From JAHELQ01 sp965603365 (GTDB lineage Bacteria > Acidobacteriota > Aminicenantia > UBA2199), in assembly GCA_965603365.1 (NCBI GenBank), contig CBFDCR010000016.1, positions 17,038 to 81,037 of the forward strand: a DNA stretch of 64,000 nt, given 5' to 3'. The notes under the pieces are model-generated. The model was not told where the DNA came from. It worked only from the letters and a program-made list of their open reading frames with translations, and did not search any database. Both the position numbers and the translations under genes were made by a program. Shown here piece by piece: positions 9,186 to 17,632 of this stretch. Positions within the stretch are counted from its first letter, which is position 1, and every line of letters begins with the position of its first letter.

Positions 9186-9235
9186 CAGGTATCGCCGCGG
9201 CTGCCCTGTCGTTCCTCATAATCAAAATTATTTTT
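9186..9235 (+). pseudogene. Fragment duplicated from rseC
   Basis: About 50 bp closely match the rseC coding sequence at 8086-8140 (both read GIAAAALSFLIIKI or very close). Roughly four in five bases agree on hand alignment, with a single-base gap. The fragment has no start and is cut off before the convergent gene at 9242. It is the footprint of a duplicated or exchanged segment around the orphan binding-protein gene. Confidence 0.75.
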
Positions 9236-9241
9236 CCACGG

Positions 9242-10192
9242 TCAACGGATGTAAAAGTGTTTCTTCACCAGCTTGACCCACTGCTCCCGGGGTAGGTGAC
9301 GGGAAAAATCGCTGCTGAGCACTCCCCCATCCTGCATGGCGGCCCCGGCATCGGCCAGCACAGCCTGCTTGAGAAGTTCACCCTCTTCATTCGTCCAGGC
9401 TTTTGCCTCTTCATCCTTCAACAGGTTTTTCAGTCCCTTGCGGATGTTGGTGGGATCGATGGTGATGAGCCAACCGTCGGTGTAGGGCTGCTCGTTAACC
9501 AGGTGGGGCGTATCCAGCAACTTCTGGTTGACCGAAGCCACCACTCCCTCGATGGGAGACAAAAAATCCAATTCGCCGAAATCGTGGTGAATGGTCCAGG
9601 CCTGCTCCTCAAAGTCCACCGACTTGCCCACCGCCGGCAGGGCGATGCGGTTGATCTGTCGCCCGATTAACCGACGGGCAAAGTCATCGAGACCGATCCT
9701 GACTCCGCCCATTCGCTCCAGATACAACCAGGTATGGTTTCGGAAATAGTGGAGGTGCTCCGGCAGATAAAAACCGGTCACCCTGGGGTAGGTCTCCATA
9801 TTGTGGGCAGCAACGGGCTGGACACGATCCTGCATCATCTGATCGAAAGAGCATTCGCCGCAGCGGAAACTGTTTGGACAAATTTTATAGGATACCTCAC
9901 CCATCAGCATGTAGCGACATTTCCGCTGGTCCGCCGGCAGGTGGCGGAACTCCTCCATCCATTCGTTGATCTCCCGCTTCCGGGTCATTGCCGTTTTTGC
10001 CACCTGTTGATCACCATCTTTTTTGACCCTGCCCGACATGGCCTGGTCGAATTCGCAAGACGTGCATTGAAATCGATTGGTACACAACTTGAACGACATG
10101 ACCCCGGCCTCCATCCAGATGCATTTCCGTTCGCCGTTGGGAATCACTTTCATTCCCCGTTTACCCTGTAAGCTCTTTTCTTTTTCTGCCAT
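9242..10192 (-). CDS. GcvH-like protein with doubled Cys motif and no lipoyl lysine
   Basis: A protein of 316 residues from ATG 10192, which has GGAGG 6 nt upstream. The N-terminal part has two related Cys blocks (CIWMEAGVMSFKLC then CTSC, and CRYMLMGEVSYKIC then CGEC), each a possible metal-binding site. The middle (about 135-255) resembles the glycine cleavage H protein (HTWLYLERMGGVRIGLDDFA, LSPIEGVVASVN, DGWLITI). The segment that in GcvH holds the lipoylated lysine reads HHDFGELDFLSPIEG and has no lysine, so a normal lipoyl role looks unlikely. Exact function unknown; it may be structural, redox-linked or regulatory. Confidence 0.7.
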   Translation of the reverse strand: MAEKEKSLQGKRGMKVIPNGERKCIWMEAGVMSFKLCTNRFQCTSCEFDQAMSGRVKKDGDQQVAKTAMTRKREINEWMEEFRHLPADQRKCRYMLMGEVSYKICPNSFRCGECSFDQMMQDRVQPVAAHNMETYPRVTGFYLPEHLHYFRNHTWLYLERMGGVRIGLDDFARRLIGRQINRIALPAVGKSVDFEEQAWTIHHDFGELDFLSPIEGVVASVNQKLLDTPHLVNEQPYTDGWLITIDPTNIRKGLKNLLKDEEAKAWTNEEGELLKQAVLADAGAAMQDGGVLSSDFSRHLPREQWVKLVKKHFYIR

Positions 10193-10456
10193 AATGTCCT
10201 CCTCTATTTGCATTTTGAAGTTGTTTGTTTATACTTCATATTTATACCCAGCAAATCCGCTGCCAGATCTTCAAAACCCGGGGGTGCACTCTCTTTTACA
10301 AATCACAAAAATCACGAAAAGCCTCGAAGGCAGGGGGTTTCGGATTCCCATTTTTACAATGAAAACCGATAAGATAGAAAGTTAAACCTCACATTTAAGG
10401 ATGAAGGAGTGTCGAAAAAACCCACACCACCGTTGAATCATTCCACATTCAACTAT

Positions 10457-11059
10457 TTATTTTGAATGTCCCTCTTTTTTTTTCTCCTGGCGGCCCTTAG
10501 CGTTCTTAGCGGCTTGTATTTTAGATCTCAAAGCCACTACACAATCGGGACAGAAACACGAAGAGCGGGCATCCACCTCCACGATGCTGTGGGCCGAGTA
10601 CATGATACAGTTTTTATCCCGGCAGTGCACCAGCCCGAAGGTATGGGCCACTTCGTGGGTGGCCACCTTTTCGCATCTTGACAAAAAAAGTGCCCGATCG
10701 GGGGCAAGATCATAGTACTCCTGGCGGAGCCGATGGAGCGAAACCAGGGCGCAACAGCCACCCAGCAGGGCCTCGCCAAAATAGGCGGTAAAAATGGGGG
10801 AGTAGAGATCCCGTTCGCTTAAGGCCAGCAACTTGAGGGCATCTGCCGGCGCCAATGGGGAAAGAACTTTCAGTACCTGGGTCGAGTGGCAGCGGCCGCC
10901 GTAGAGGGGAGGGGGAACGACGGCGTGAAAGCCCTCGGCCGGGTTCACTACAAATTGGAAGGGGAAGGTACGATTCAGGACCACGGTGAGATGTTTCAGG
11001 ACAAAAGCCTCAATATCATCGAGGGGAAGGAGGGCAATGGTTCCGGTTGGGGCCGACAT
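10457..11059 (-). CDS. amzA: Archaemetzincin family zinc metalloprotease
   Basis: A protein of 200 residues of peptidase family M54. The signature HEVAHTFGLVHC covers the zinc ligands H135, H139 and H145 and the catalytic E136; C146, C151, C170 and C173 form the extra zinc site usual for this family, and a Met-turn lies at M153. Members are soluble aminopeptidase-like enzymes of uncertain physiological role. The gene begins 1 bp after the NtrC-type regulator stops, so it is in that operon. Its Lys-rich tail is typical of variable ends. Confidence 0.9.
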   Translation of the reverse strand: MSAPTGTIALLPLDDIEAFVLKHLTVVLNRTFPFQFVVNPAEGFHAVVPPPLYGGRCHSTQVLKVLSPLAPADALKLLALSERDLYSPIFTAYFGEALLGGCCALVSLHRLRQEYYDLAPDRALFLSRCEKVATHEVAHTFGLVHCRDKNCIMYSAHSIVEVDARSSCFCPDCVVALRSKIQAAKNAKGRQEKKKEGHSK

Positions 11060-12415
11060 TCATTTTTTCAATTTTTCGATGTTGTACTTCTTAATTTTGT
11101 TGTACAGCGTCCCCCGGTCGACGCCCAACGCTTCGGCGGATTTCGATATGTTCCCCTCATACTCACTCAGGATGCCGACAATATGCCCTTTCTCAAAGTC
11201 TTCCAGGGTGCGCGGATGAGGGGCAATACCCGGCTCCCCTTTCTTGATGGCATCGGAGAGGTCGTGGGGGATGATTTTAGGCTCTTTGCTTACTACCACT
11301 GCCCGTTCCATCACATTTTCCAGTTCCCGGACATTTCCGGGCCAGTGGTATTGAATCAGCATCTCCATGGCCTGGCCGGAGATGCCTTCGATTCTCTTGC
11401 CGTTGATGACGGCAAACTTTTGCAGGAAGTGGCCAGCCAGCAGGGGGATGTCCACTTTCCGTTCCCGCAGCGGCGGCAGATGAATGGTCACGACGTTCAA
11501 GCGGTAGTATAAATCTTCCCGGAAGGTGCCGTTTTTGATGGCCTCTTCCAGATCACGGCTGGTGGCGGATATAACCCGGATGTCGATCTTGACGGGTTTT
11601 GTGCTGCCCAGTCGATGGATCACCTTTTCCTGGAGCACCCGCAGCAGGTCCACCTGGGTCTTCTGGCTGATATCGCCGATCTCGTCCAAGAACAGGGTGC
11701 CGCCGTTGGCCATCTCGATCCGCCCTTTGCGGCTGTACTGGGCACCGGTGAAGGCACCCTTTTCGTAACCGAAGAGTTCGCTTTCCAGCAGGGTATCGGG
11801 CAGGGCACCGCAACTGAGCGCCACCAACGGACCGTATTTGCGGCCGCTGTTGGCATGAATGGCCCGGGCCACCAGTTCCTTACCGGTGCCGCTTTCGCCC
11901 CGGATTATCACCACCGCTTCGGAATCGCCCACGGTGCGGATCAACTCGAAGACCGCCTGCATCTCCTGGCTCTTGCCGATGATCTCGTCAAAGCCGTACT
12001 TTTTCTCCAGCTCCTTCTTTAGCAGATAATTTTCCCGCTCCATCAGCTTGTATTGGACGGCCCGCTGGATGACCTGGCTGACGTTTTCGGGATCAAAGGG
12101 TTTGACGATGTAATCGTAGGCCCCCTCTTTCATGGCGGCAACGGCCGTGTCCACCGAGGCATAGGCGGTCATCATCAACACCTGGATCTCGGGAGTCATC
12201 CCTTTGACCCGCTTCAGCAGTTCGATACCGTCCATGCCGGGCATTTTGATATCCACGATGGCCAGGTCGTAGTGGTTGGATTTGATTTTTTGCAGCGCCG
12301 CCGTACCACTGTCAACGGTATCGACCCGGTAACCGTCCTCCCTCAGCCAGTTGGCCATGGACTCCCGGACGATTAATTCGTCGTCCACTACCAGTACGTG
12401 AATCTGTGACTCCAC
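11060..12415 (-). CDS. NtrC-family sigma54-dependent response regulator
   Basis: A protein of 451 residues. Receiver domain 1-120 with D55 as phospho-acceptor; AAA+ domain with Walker A GESGTGKE (173-180) and the sigma54-contacting GAFTGA (220-225); C-terminal Fis-type helix-turn-helix at about 424-446. All parts needed for sigma54 activation are present. It lies 20 bp downstream of its kinase and 1 bp upstream of amzA, so the three genes form one unit. The target genes are not visible here; no clear -24/-12 promoter was found in the window by eye. Confidence 0.95.
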   Translation of the reverse strand: MESQIHVLVVDDELIVRESMANWLREDGYRVDTVDSGTAALQKIKSNHYDLAIVDIKMPGMDGIELLKRVKGMTPEIQVLMMTAYASVDTAVAAMKEGAYDYIVKPFDPENVSQVIQRAVQYKLMERENYLLKKELEKKYGFDEIIGKSQEMQAVFELIRTVGDSEAVVIIRGESGTGKELVARAIHANSGRKYGPLVALSCGALPDTLLESELFGYEKGAFTGAQYSRKGRIEMANGGTLFLDEIGDISQKTQVDLLRVLQEKVIHRLGSTKPVKIDIRVISATSRDLEEAIKNGTFREDLYYRLNVVTIHLPPLRERKVDIPLLAGHFLQKFAVINGKRIEGISGQAMEMLIQYHWPGNVRELENVMERAVVVSKEPKIIPHDLSDAIKKGEPGIAPHPRTLEDFEKGHIVGILSEYEGNISKSAEALGVDRGTLYNKIKKYNIEKLKK

Positions 12416-12435
12416 TGATATCTCCTATCTCCTTT

Positions 12436-14016
12436 TCACTCCATGACCCCCACCGGCAGGGTAATGCGGAAGGTGGTACCCTCCCCCACTTCGCTGTCCA
12501 CCTCGATGGTGCCGTTGTGGTCCTGGATGATACCGTAGGCAACAAACAGGCCCAGACCGGTACTCTTGGCAGATTCTTTGGTCGTAAAGAACGGGTCAAA
12601 GATATTCTTCAGATGTTCCCGGGGAATGCCGGCACCGGTATCCCGGATAGTGACCTCCACCCCCCCGTCCTCCAGGCAGCGGGTAGCGGTAAAGATTTTT
12701 CCCCCTTCAGGCATGGCTTCGATGGCGTTGATGATCAGCGCCAACATGGTCTGCTGGATCTGATTGAAATCGCAGTAGATACTGGAAATCTCTTCCTGGA
12801 GATCCAGGTTCACCTCGATGTTCTGCAGCCGTACCTTATTTTCCAGCAGCACCAGGCTGTTTCTGATGATAGCATTGACGTCGGCCTTCCGGATTTCCGG
12901 TTTGGACTGGCGGGAAAATACCAGCAGGTTCTTGACCATGTCCCCCAGTCTTTCAATCTCGTCACCCATTAAATGGAGGTAACTTTTAAAATCCTGCAGA
13001 CGATCCGAATTCGCCTTATTTTTCGATATGATCTTCAACATGAGCTTGATATAATTGAGGATTCCCTGCAGGGGGTTGTTGATCTCGTGGGCCACCGACG
13101 AGGCCAGTACCCCCAGCGAGGCCATCTTTTCAGACTGCAGCAGTTGCTCCTTGGCCATCTGCAATTTCCAGGTCCGCTCTTCCACTTTTTTTTCCAGCTC
13201 GATATTCCAGGAACTGATCTCCTGGTGGGCCTTTTTTAGGTCCTGGATCATCCGGTCAAAGGATTTGGCCAGATGGCCGATTTCGTCACGGGTCCTGGGA
13301 GTGATGCTGACATCCAGGTCACCGTTGGCCACCTTCCGGGTGGCCTGGACCAATTGCTTGACCGGTTTGATCACCATACGGTGCACCAAAAAGGTCAATA
13401 TGGAGGCAACGCAGAGGATCATGATCACGGAGAAAATAATAATAGTCAGGCTGTTGCGCCTCAATTCGTTGTCCACTTCCACCAGCGACATGCCGATATC
13501 CAGCACCCCCAGTACCTGTTGGTCAGGGGAATGGGCATGGCACGAAGAGCGATAGCAGTCGGGCTCGTTATAAATGGGGGTAATCATGGCCAGGACACGG
13601 TGGGCCCTGCCCTGAAATATGCGGCTTCGCTCCGTGGTGGTGAGGCGTTCCAGGGGCTTTTCGGCGGCATGACAGATGTAGCAGGCTTCGGCATTCTTAT
13701 CCACGTAGTTCTGTATCTCCGCCTTGTTGGTGGAAAACATAATCTTGCCCTCTTTGTTGAAGATACGGACAAAGTCAATACCTTCCTGCTGACCGATGGT
13801 CTCGATCATCCGATGCACCCCCTGTCGGTTGCCCACCAGCATGTCGTATCGGGTACTCCGAAACACGGTATCGCTGAATATGCTGGCCCCCCGAAAGACT
13901 TCGGAGATAAGCTGCTTATTTTGATGCTTCAGAAAAACAAAGAAAAAGACCACCGTAATGACCCCGCTAAAGACTCCGATGGCCAGAATGAGTTTAGAAT
14001 TGATTGACTTAAACAT
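12436..14016 (-). CDS. Histidine kinase with periplasmic c-type haem sensor domain
   Basis: A protein of 526 residues. Membrane helices at about 9-29 and 190-211 flank a periplasmic domain holding a canonical haem c site C112-Y-I-C115-H116 and a second CX4CH site (C154, C159, H160). A HAMP domain (212-264), a coiled coil and a DHp domain with His310 in SVAHEINNP follow, then an ATPase domain (N-box NAIEAMPEGG). The two CxnCH motifs suggest two covalent haems used to sense redox state, oxygen or NO, as known for haem-c sensors in Geobacter and related bacteria. Its regulator follows directly. Confidence 0.92.
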   Translation of the reverse strand: MFKSINSKLILAIGVFSGVITVVFFFVFLKHQNKQLISEVFRGASIFSDTVFRSTRYDMLVGNRQGVHRMIETIGQQEGIDFVRIFNKEGKIMFSTNKAEIQNYVDKNAEACYICHAAEKPLERLTTTERSRIFQGRAHRVLAMITPIYNEPDCYRSSCHAHSPDQQVLGVLDIGMSLVEVDNELRRNSLTIIIFSVIMILCVASILTFLVHRMVIKPVKQLVQATRKVANGDLDVSITPRTRDEIGHLAKSFDRMIQDLKKAHQEISSWNIELEKKVEERTWKLQMAKEQLLQSEKMASLGVLASSVAHEINNPLQGILNYIKLMLKIISKNKANSDRLQDFKSYLHLMGDEIERLGDMVKNLLVFSRQSKPEIRKADVNAIIRNSLVLLENKVRLQNIEVNLDLQEEISSIYCDFNQIQQTMLALIINAIEAMPEGGKIFTATRCLEDGGVEVTIRDTGAGIPREHLKNIFDPFFTTKESAKSTGLGLFVAYGIIQDHNGTIEVDSEVGEGTTFRITLPVGVME

Positions 14017-14165
14017 GACAAATCAAAATCCCGGTATAAGTATAGGCGTTATTCATGGGACTATTTTATAACAGACTGATGAATATTTCAACACCATTGG
14101 TTCTAATTTTTTTTAAGATGTCGAAAATTTTAACACACAGACAATTGGGAATACGGACGGCTGCA

Positions 14166-14195
14166 TTGACTCCTGAGCCGATCCGGTGCTATAAT
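14166..14195 (+). promoter_or_regulatory. Sigma70-type promoter, predicted leaderless
   Basis: TTGACT (14166-14171) and TATAAT (14190-14195) are 18 bp apart, with TGC just before the -10 (extended -10). The ATG of the downstream sulfatase gene is at 14203, 7 nt after the -10, so transcription would begin at about the start codon. There is no room for a usual ribosome site. Confidence 0.7.
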
Positions 14196-14202
14196 GAAGG
14201 AG

Positions 14203-15555
14203 ATGAAACAAAAATTTATACTATTAGGTGTGCTTCTCCCGGTTATTTTTGCCCTCCACTCTTGCTCAACCGGTTCGGATGAAACAAAAAAAAATGAATA
14301 CAATATCATACTCCTGACCGTCGACACTCTGAGGGCCGATCATTTGCACACCTATGGCTATACATATCAGACCTCACCCCACATCGATGCCTTTGCCGAC
14401 CAATCGCTGTTTTTCGAGTATGCCTACTGCCCCATTCCCAAGACGTCGGCCTCCTTTGCCTCCATGATGACCGGGCTTCATCCCTTCATCCACAAGACCC
14501 GGCCCAACCGGGGGTACTTAAAGGAAAAATACCTGACACTGGCGGAGATCCTGAAATTAAAGGGATACTACAATTATGCGGTGGTAGACAACGCCAACCT
14601 GGCCAGGAAATTCCTCTTTCACCAGGGATTTGATGAGTACATAGAGGTCTGGGACCACATCGAAGAAAAAGAGCAATCCACCCCCTTCATCACCCAAAAA
14701 ATCCTCTCCTTCTTAAATGATTACAACCAGGAGAGGCCCTTCTTCCTCTGGGTCAACTATATCGAGCCCCACACCCCCTACGTGCCGCCGGCCGAGTTTG
14801 TAGAAGAGCGACCCAAAGGCCGGGATATCGGCCAGGTCAAGCCCAAGATCATCGCCGCCATGCGCAGGATCATTAAGCAGAAAGACATCTATGACGAGGG
14901 CCACTATATCGGTCTCTACGACGGCGCGGTGAAGTACGTAGACTCTGAGATCGGTAAAGTCATCGACCTGTTCTTTGAAAAAGGTCTCCAGCAAAATACC
15001 ATATTCATCATCACCGCCGACCACGGCGAAGACCTGGGGGAACGTAATTTTTACTTTAATCACGGCCCCCTGACTTTCAGTGCCGCCTCAAGGGTACCGT
15101 TGATCGTGTATATACCAGGCCTCAAATCCCGGCGGGTCAAGACCCCTGTCAGCATCATGGATATCTGCCCCACCCTGCTCAACCGCCTCGATCTTAAGGC
15201 CCCCTACCCGCTGCAGGGGGTGGATCTTCTCAGACCCATGAAGAACCGGGCCCTCCACATGATCGGCCAGGTGGGTTCCTACGGAGTGGTGGAGAACAAC
15301 CTTCACTATGTCAAGGTCTTCCCCAGGCTGGCCAAAGCCCTGGGTATCGAGGAGACCCACCTGTATGAGATCTACGCCGATCCTTACGAACATACGAACA
15401 TATTTTCCCAATACAAACCCCAGGCGACCGATCTGAACAAGAAGTACCAGCGTTATTACAAGACCCACGGCTACCTGAAAAAAGGGCAACAGCAAGAGGA
15501 AAAACCCCTGTCCGAAAAGGAGAAGAAGAGCCTCAAAACCCTCGGTTATCTATAA
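14203..15555 (+). CDS. Sulfatase-superfamily lipoprotein
   Basis: A protein of 450 residues. It has a lipoprotein-type signal with Cys near residue 21 (FALHSC). The alkaline phosphatase/sulfatase fold shows in LLTVDTLRADHL (metal site), PKTSASFASMMTG and TADHGEDLGE (metal site). In typical sulfatases the nucleophile lies in CxPxR; here it is CPIPKTS, so a true sulfatase function is not certain and a phosphatase/phosphotransferase role is possible. The C-terminus ends LKTLGYL, frequent in Acidobacteriota-type sulfatases. Start 14203 gives a normal signal peptide; 14194 is an alternative. The 3' end overlaps the convergent HAD gene by 6 bp. Confidence 0.85.
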   Translation: MKQKFILLGVLLPVIFALHSCSTGSDETKKNEYNIILLTVDTLRADHLHTYGYTYQTSPHIDAFADQSLFFEYAYCPIPKTSASFASMMTGLHPFIHKTRPNRGYLKEKYLTLAEILKLKGYYNYAVVDNANLARKFLFHQGFDEYIEVWDHIEEKEQSTPFITQKILSFLNDYNQERPFFLWVNYIEPHTPYVPPAEFVEERPKGRDIGQVKPKIIAAMRRIIKQKDIYDEGHYIGLYDGAVKYVDSEIGKVIDLFFEKGLQQNTIFIITADHGEDLGERNFYFNHGPLTFSAASRVPLIVYIPGLKSRRVKTPVSIMDICPTLLNRLDLKAPYPLQGVDLLRPMKNRALHMIGQVGSYGVVENNLHYVKVFPRLAKALGIEETHLYEIYADPYEHTNIFSQYKPQATDLNKKYQRYYKTHGYLKKGQQQEEKPLSEKEKKSLKTLGYL

Positions 15556-16233
15556 CCCTTTCGGATCGATTAAACCGGAGATATGTCTCTGGGCCTGAAA
15601 TAGATCGGGGGCGATAAAATCGGCCCGGGAAAAGTCCTGCTTTTCGGTATATGCCGAGGGTACGGCGATCACATAACAGCCGGCCCCCTTACCGGCGGCC
15701 ACACCGTTCTCCGAGTCCTCCAGCACCACACAGTGGGCTGGCTTAACCCCCAACTTTTTACAGGTGGTCACATAGCTCTCGGGGTGGGGCTTGCCCCGTT
15801 CGATCTCATCGGAACTCTGCAGCACCGCAAACTTTTCCCGGATTTTCAGCTTATCCACCGCGATGTCCACAAACTCCCGGGGGGCACCGGTGGCAATCGC
15901 CAGCTTCAGCCTCTTTTCAAAGGTCCCGATGATATGGTCCAGGCCGGGCATGGCCACCAGGTCGGTCTGAAGTAATTCCCGCATGAGGCGGTCCCGCATC
16001 TCCAGCACTTCCCCCGGCGCCATGGGAATCCCCACTTCCGCCACGAATATCTCGATACTATCGGCAGGCTTTCGCCCCATCATCTTCCACAACGTCTCCT
16101 CGGACACCTCCCTACCAAACCGCCGCCCAATCTCCCTCTCCGCCTGAAAATAGAGCCTCTCACTATCGATCATCAACCCATCCATATCAAAAATCAACCC
16201 CTCCACCAAAAGCCGCACCACTCTACCACTCAT
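15550..16233 (-). CDS. HAD-superfamily phosphatase, beta-phosphoglucomutase-like
   Basis: A protein of about 227 residues. Motif I IFDMDGLMIDSE holds the nucleophile Asp and acid/base Asp; motif II is the Thr of IATGAPREF; motif III K-P-H-P near 150; motif IV LEDSENGV. The cap follows motif I (C1 type), as in phosphoglycolate phosphatase, phosphorylated-sugar phosphatase and beta-phosphoglucomutase. Substrate not assignable. Start at 16233 was chosen for GGAGG 7 nt upstream. It is convergent with the sulfatase-fold gene. Confidence 0.9.
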   Translation of the reverse strand: MSGRVVRLLVEGLIFDMDGLMIDSERLYFQAEREIGRRFGREVSEETLWKMMGRKPADSIEIFVAEVGIPMAPGEVLEMRDRLMRELLQTDLVAMPGLDHIIGTFEKRLKLAIATGAPREFVDIAVDKLKIREKFAVLQSSDEIERGKPHPESYVTTCKKLGVKPAHCVVLEDSENGVAAGKGAGCYVIAVPSAYTEKQDFSRADFIAPDLFQAQRHISGLIDPKGL

Positions 16234-16387
16234 CACACATCCTCCTCACTATACGGTATACTCCATCAAATAAAGAATAAAGTATATTAAACGAAATCAA
16301 CCTTTCGTTCAACACCCCCTCACCCGATTTCTTCATAAAACAAATAGGGAATGCAGCGGCTCATTCGTTTATTGATATTTTTTCCGC

Positions 16388-16766
16388 TTAGTACCCCCAC
16401 GGGGTCAGGTCTGTGCCCCGGTCCAGGTAGACCTGGATGAGGGTCAACTGCTGGAGGCAGCGCAAGGAGGTATGTGGGTCGGTGCAGCCCTGGAGACGGA
16501 AGGCCATGTCGGTCACCGGCAGGGAGAAGTGAACCAGCAGGGCGGCCAGTTGTTTGTCTGCGGACCCCGCCCGCTCCAGCAGTGTTAACTCTTTTAGCCA
16601 GTCGGCGTGACCCTTTTGCAGGCAGAAGCATTTTAATTGATCCCGCACCGCGGACAGGCTAAAATCCTTGCCCTCCTCGTTGTAGATGAAGGGCACCAGG
16701 CCAGGCGGACTTGAGGGCCGCCGCCTGTTTAGCCCCAATGTCGAGCTCGATCTTCTCGAAGATCAT
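16388..16766 (-). pseudogene. Unknown protein, frameshifted (third gene of unknown cluster)
   Basis: An ATG at 16766 with GGAGG 8 nt upstream begins a frame (MIFEKIELDIGAKQAAALKS) that shifts near 16710; reading continues in another frame as GLVPFIYNEEGKDFSLSAVR to a stop at 16388. The joined product is about 125 residues, Cys- and Leu-rich in its second half, with no family recognised. The shift could be a real mutation or a base error in the assembly. It follows the zinc-ribbon gene by 16 bp, so it is the last gene of a three-gene set. Confidence 0.55.
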
Positions 16767-16782
16767 GGGCCCGCCTCCACCG

Positions 16783-16998
16783 CTATTCCGGCTCGAAGCC
16801 GAAGCCCCGCATCACGCTGACATCCGGCTCCAGTTGGCCCTCCACCGTGACCCGGACAAACTTATCGCAAAAGGGGCAGTAGGTCTCGACATGGCTCTTT
16901 TTCTCCTTCTCTTCGCTGCCATCTTCCATCTCCAGCACCACCGGGAAGCGGTGCCCCGGATCAAAGGGACAGATGACGGTGTAGGTTACGCTTTTCAT
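16783..16998 (-). CDS. Small zinc-ribbon-like protein
   Basis: A 71-residue protein. C10-P-F opens and C41-P-F-C44 closes a likely metal site, giving three cysteines; H36 could be the fourth ligand. The start at 16998 has AGGAG 5 nt upstream; the longer upstream frame is the reverse shadow of the membrane-protein gene. It lies between a three-helix membrane protein and a frameshifted gene, all on the minus strand. No function assigned. Confidence 0.65.
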   Translation of the reverse strand: MKSVTYTVICPFDPGHRFPVVLEMEDGSEEKEKKSHVETYCPFCDKFVRVTVEGQLEPDVSVMRGFGFEPE

Positions 16999-17006
16999 GA
17001 CTGCTC

Positions 17007-17432
17007 CTAAAGGGAAATGAGGTAGAGGATGGCCAGGATCAGCAGGGGGATAAAATAGAGTACCGCGGCCAGGATGAAGCGCACCTGCTTGGTGCGGACG
17101 ATCTTGACGTGGGCCGCCTTGATGCTGTCTACCGAACCGGAGTGGAACCGGTATGTACGGGGAAACAGCACCAGGAAGGCGAAGAACAGGGCCCCCACCC
17201 ACATGAAGAGCACGATGAAGACCCACAAGGGCTGGGCCAGCGCGGCCTTGAGCCGGTCCAGAGCGGTGACGATGATGGCCATGGTCAGGGAGATGATGGT
17301 GACCAGGAACTTGGCCGCATCTTCCAGACGGTTGGGCACATCCTGCTGCAATCTCCACGAATACTCAAACCAGCTCCGGGTATCCGGCGGCGCCGGCTGC
17401 CCCTGAATTTCCCGCTTCTCTTGTTTGCTCAT
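17007..17432 (-). CDS. Three-helix membrane protein of unknown function
   Basis: A protein of 141 residues: a hydrophilic N-terminus (1-40), then helices at about 43-62, 69-91 and 118-140. The last gene-sized loop between helices 2 and 3 is basic. It resembles no named family I can recall. It is the first gene of a minus-strand set with the zinc-ribbon protein (8 bp spacing) and the frameshifted gene. The set could be a small membrane-linked unit or an effector-accessory group, but this is not shown. Confidence 0.6.
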   Translation of the reverse strand: MSKQEKREIQGQPAPPDTRSWFEYSWRLQQDVPNRLEDAAKFLVTIISLTMAIIVTALDRLKAALAQPLWVFIVLFMWVGALFFAFLVLFPRTYRFHSGSVDSIKAAHVKIVRTKQVRFILAAVLYFIPLLILAILYLISL

Positions 17433-17465
17433 AATCGTTTCCCTATTTCCTTATCTCTAAAGTAG

Positions 17466-17485
17466 GGGACGCAGATCTGCGTCCC
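17466..17485. repeat. Perfect 20-bp palindrome
   Basis: GGGACGCAGATCTGCGTCCC reads the same on both strands. It lies about 30 bp upstream of the membrane-protein gene and about 150 bp before pilT. It has no following T-run, so it is not a typical terminator. It could be a repeat element remnant or a binding site; the AGATCT core recurs in the left edge of the window. Confidence 0.8.
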
Positions 17486-17632
17486 TATACCACCATACCA
17501 AAAACCCTCAAAAAAATCAAGTCAGCATTGAATTCTTGAACCTAAAAATGGGAGGATAGCAGAATCTGGTTCCAATGACTTGATATTTAGTGAAAAATTA
17601 TATAATATAATACAGAGTCAGGAGATTTTTAA

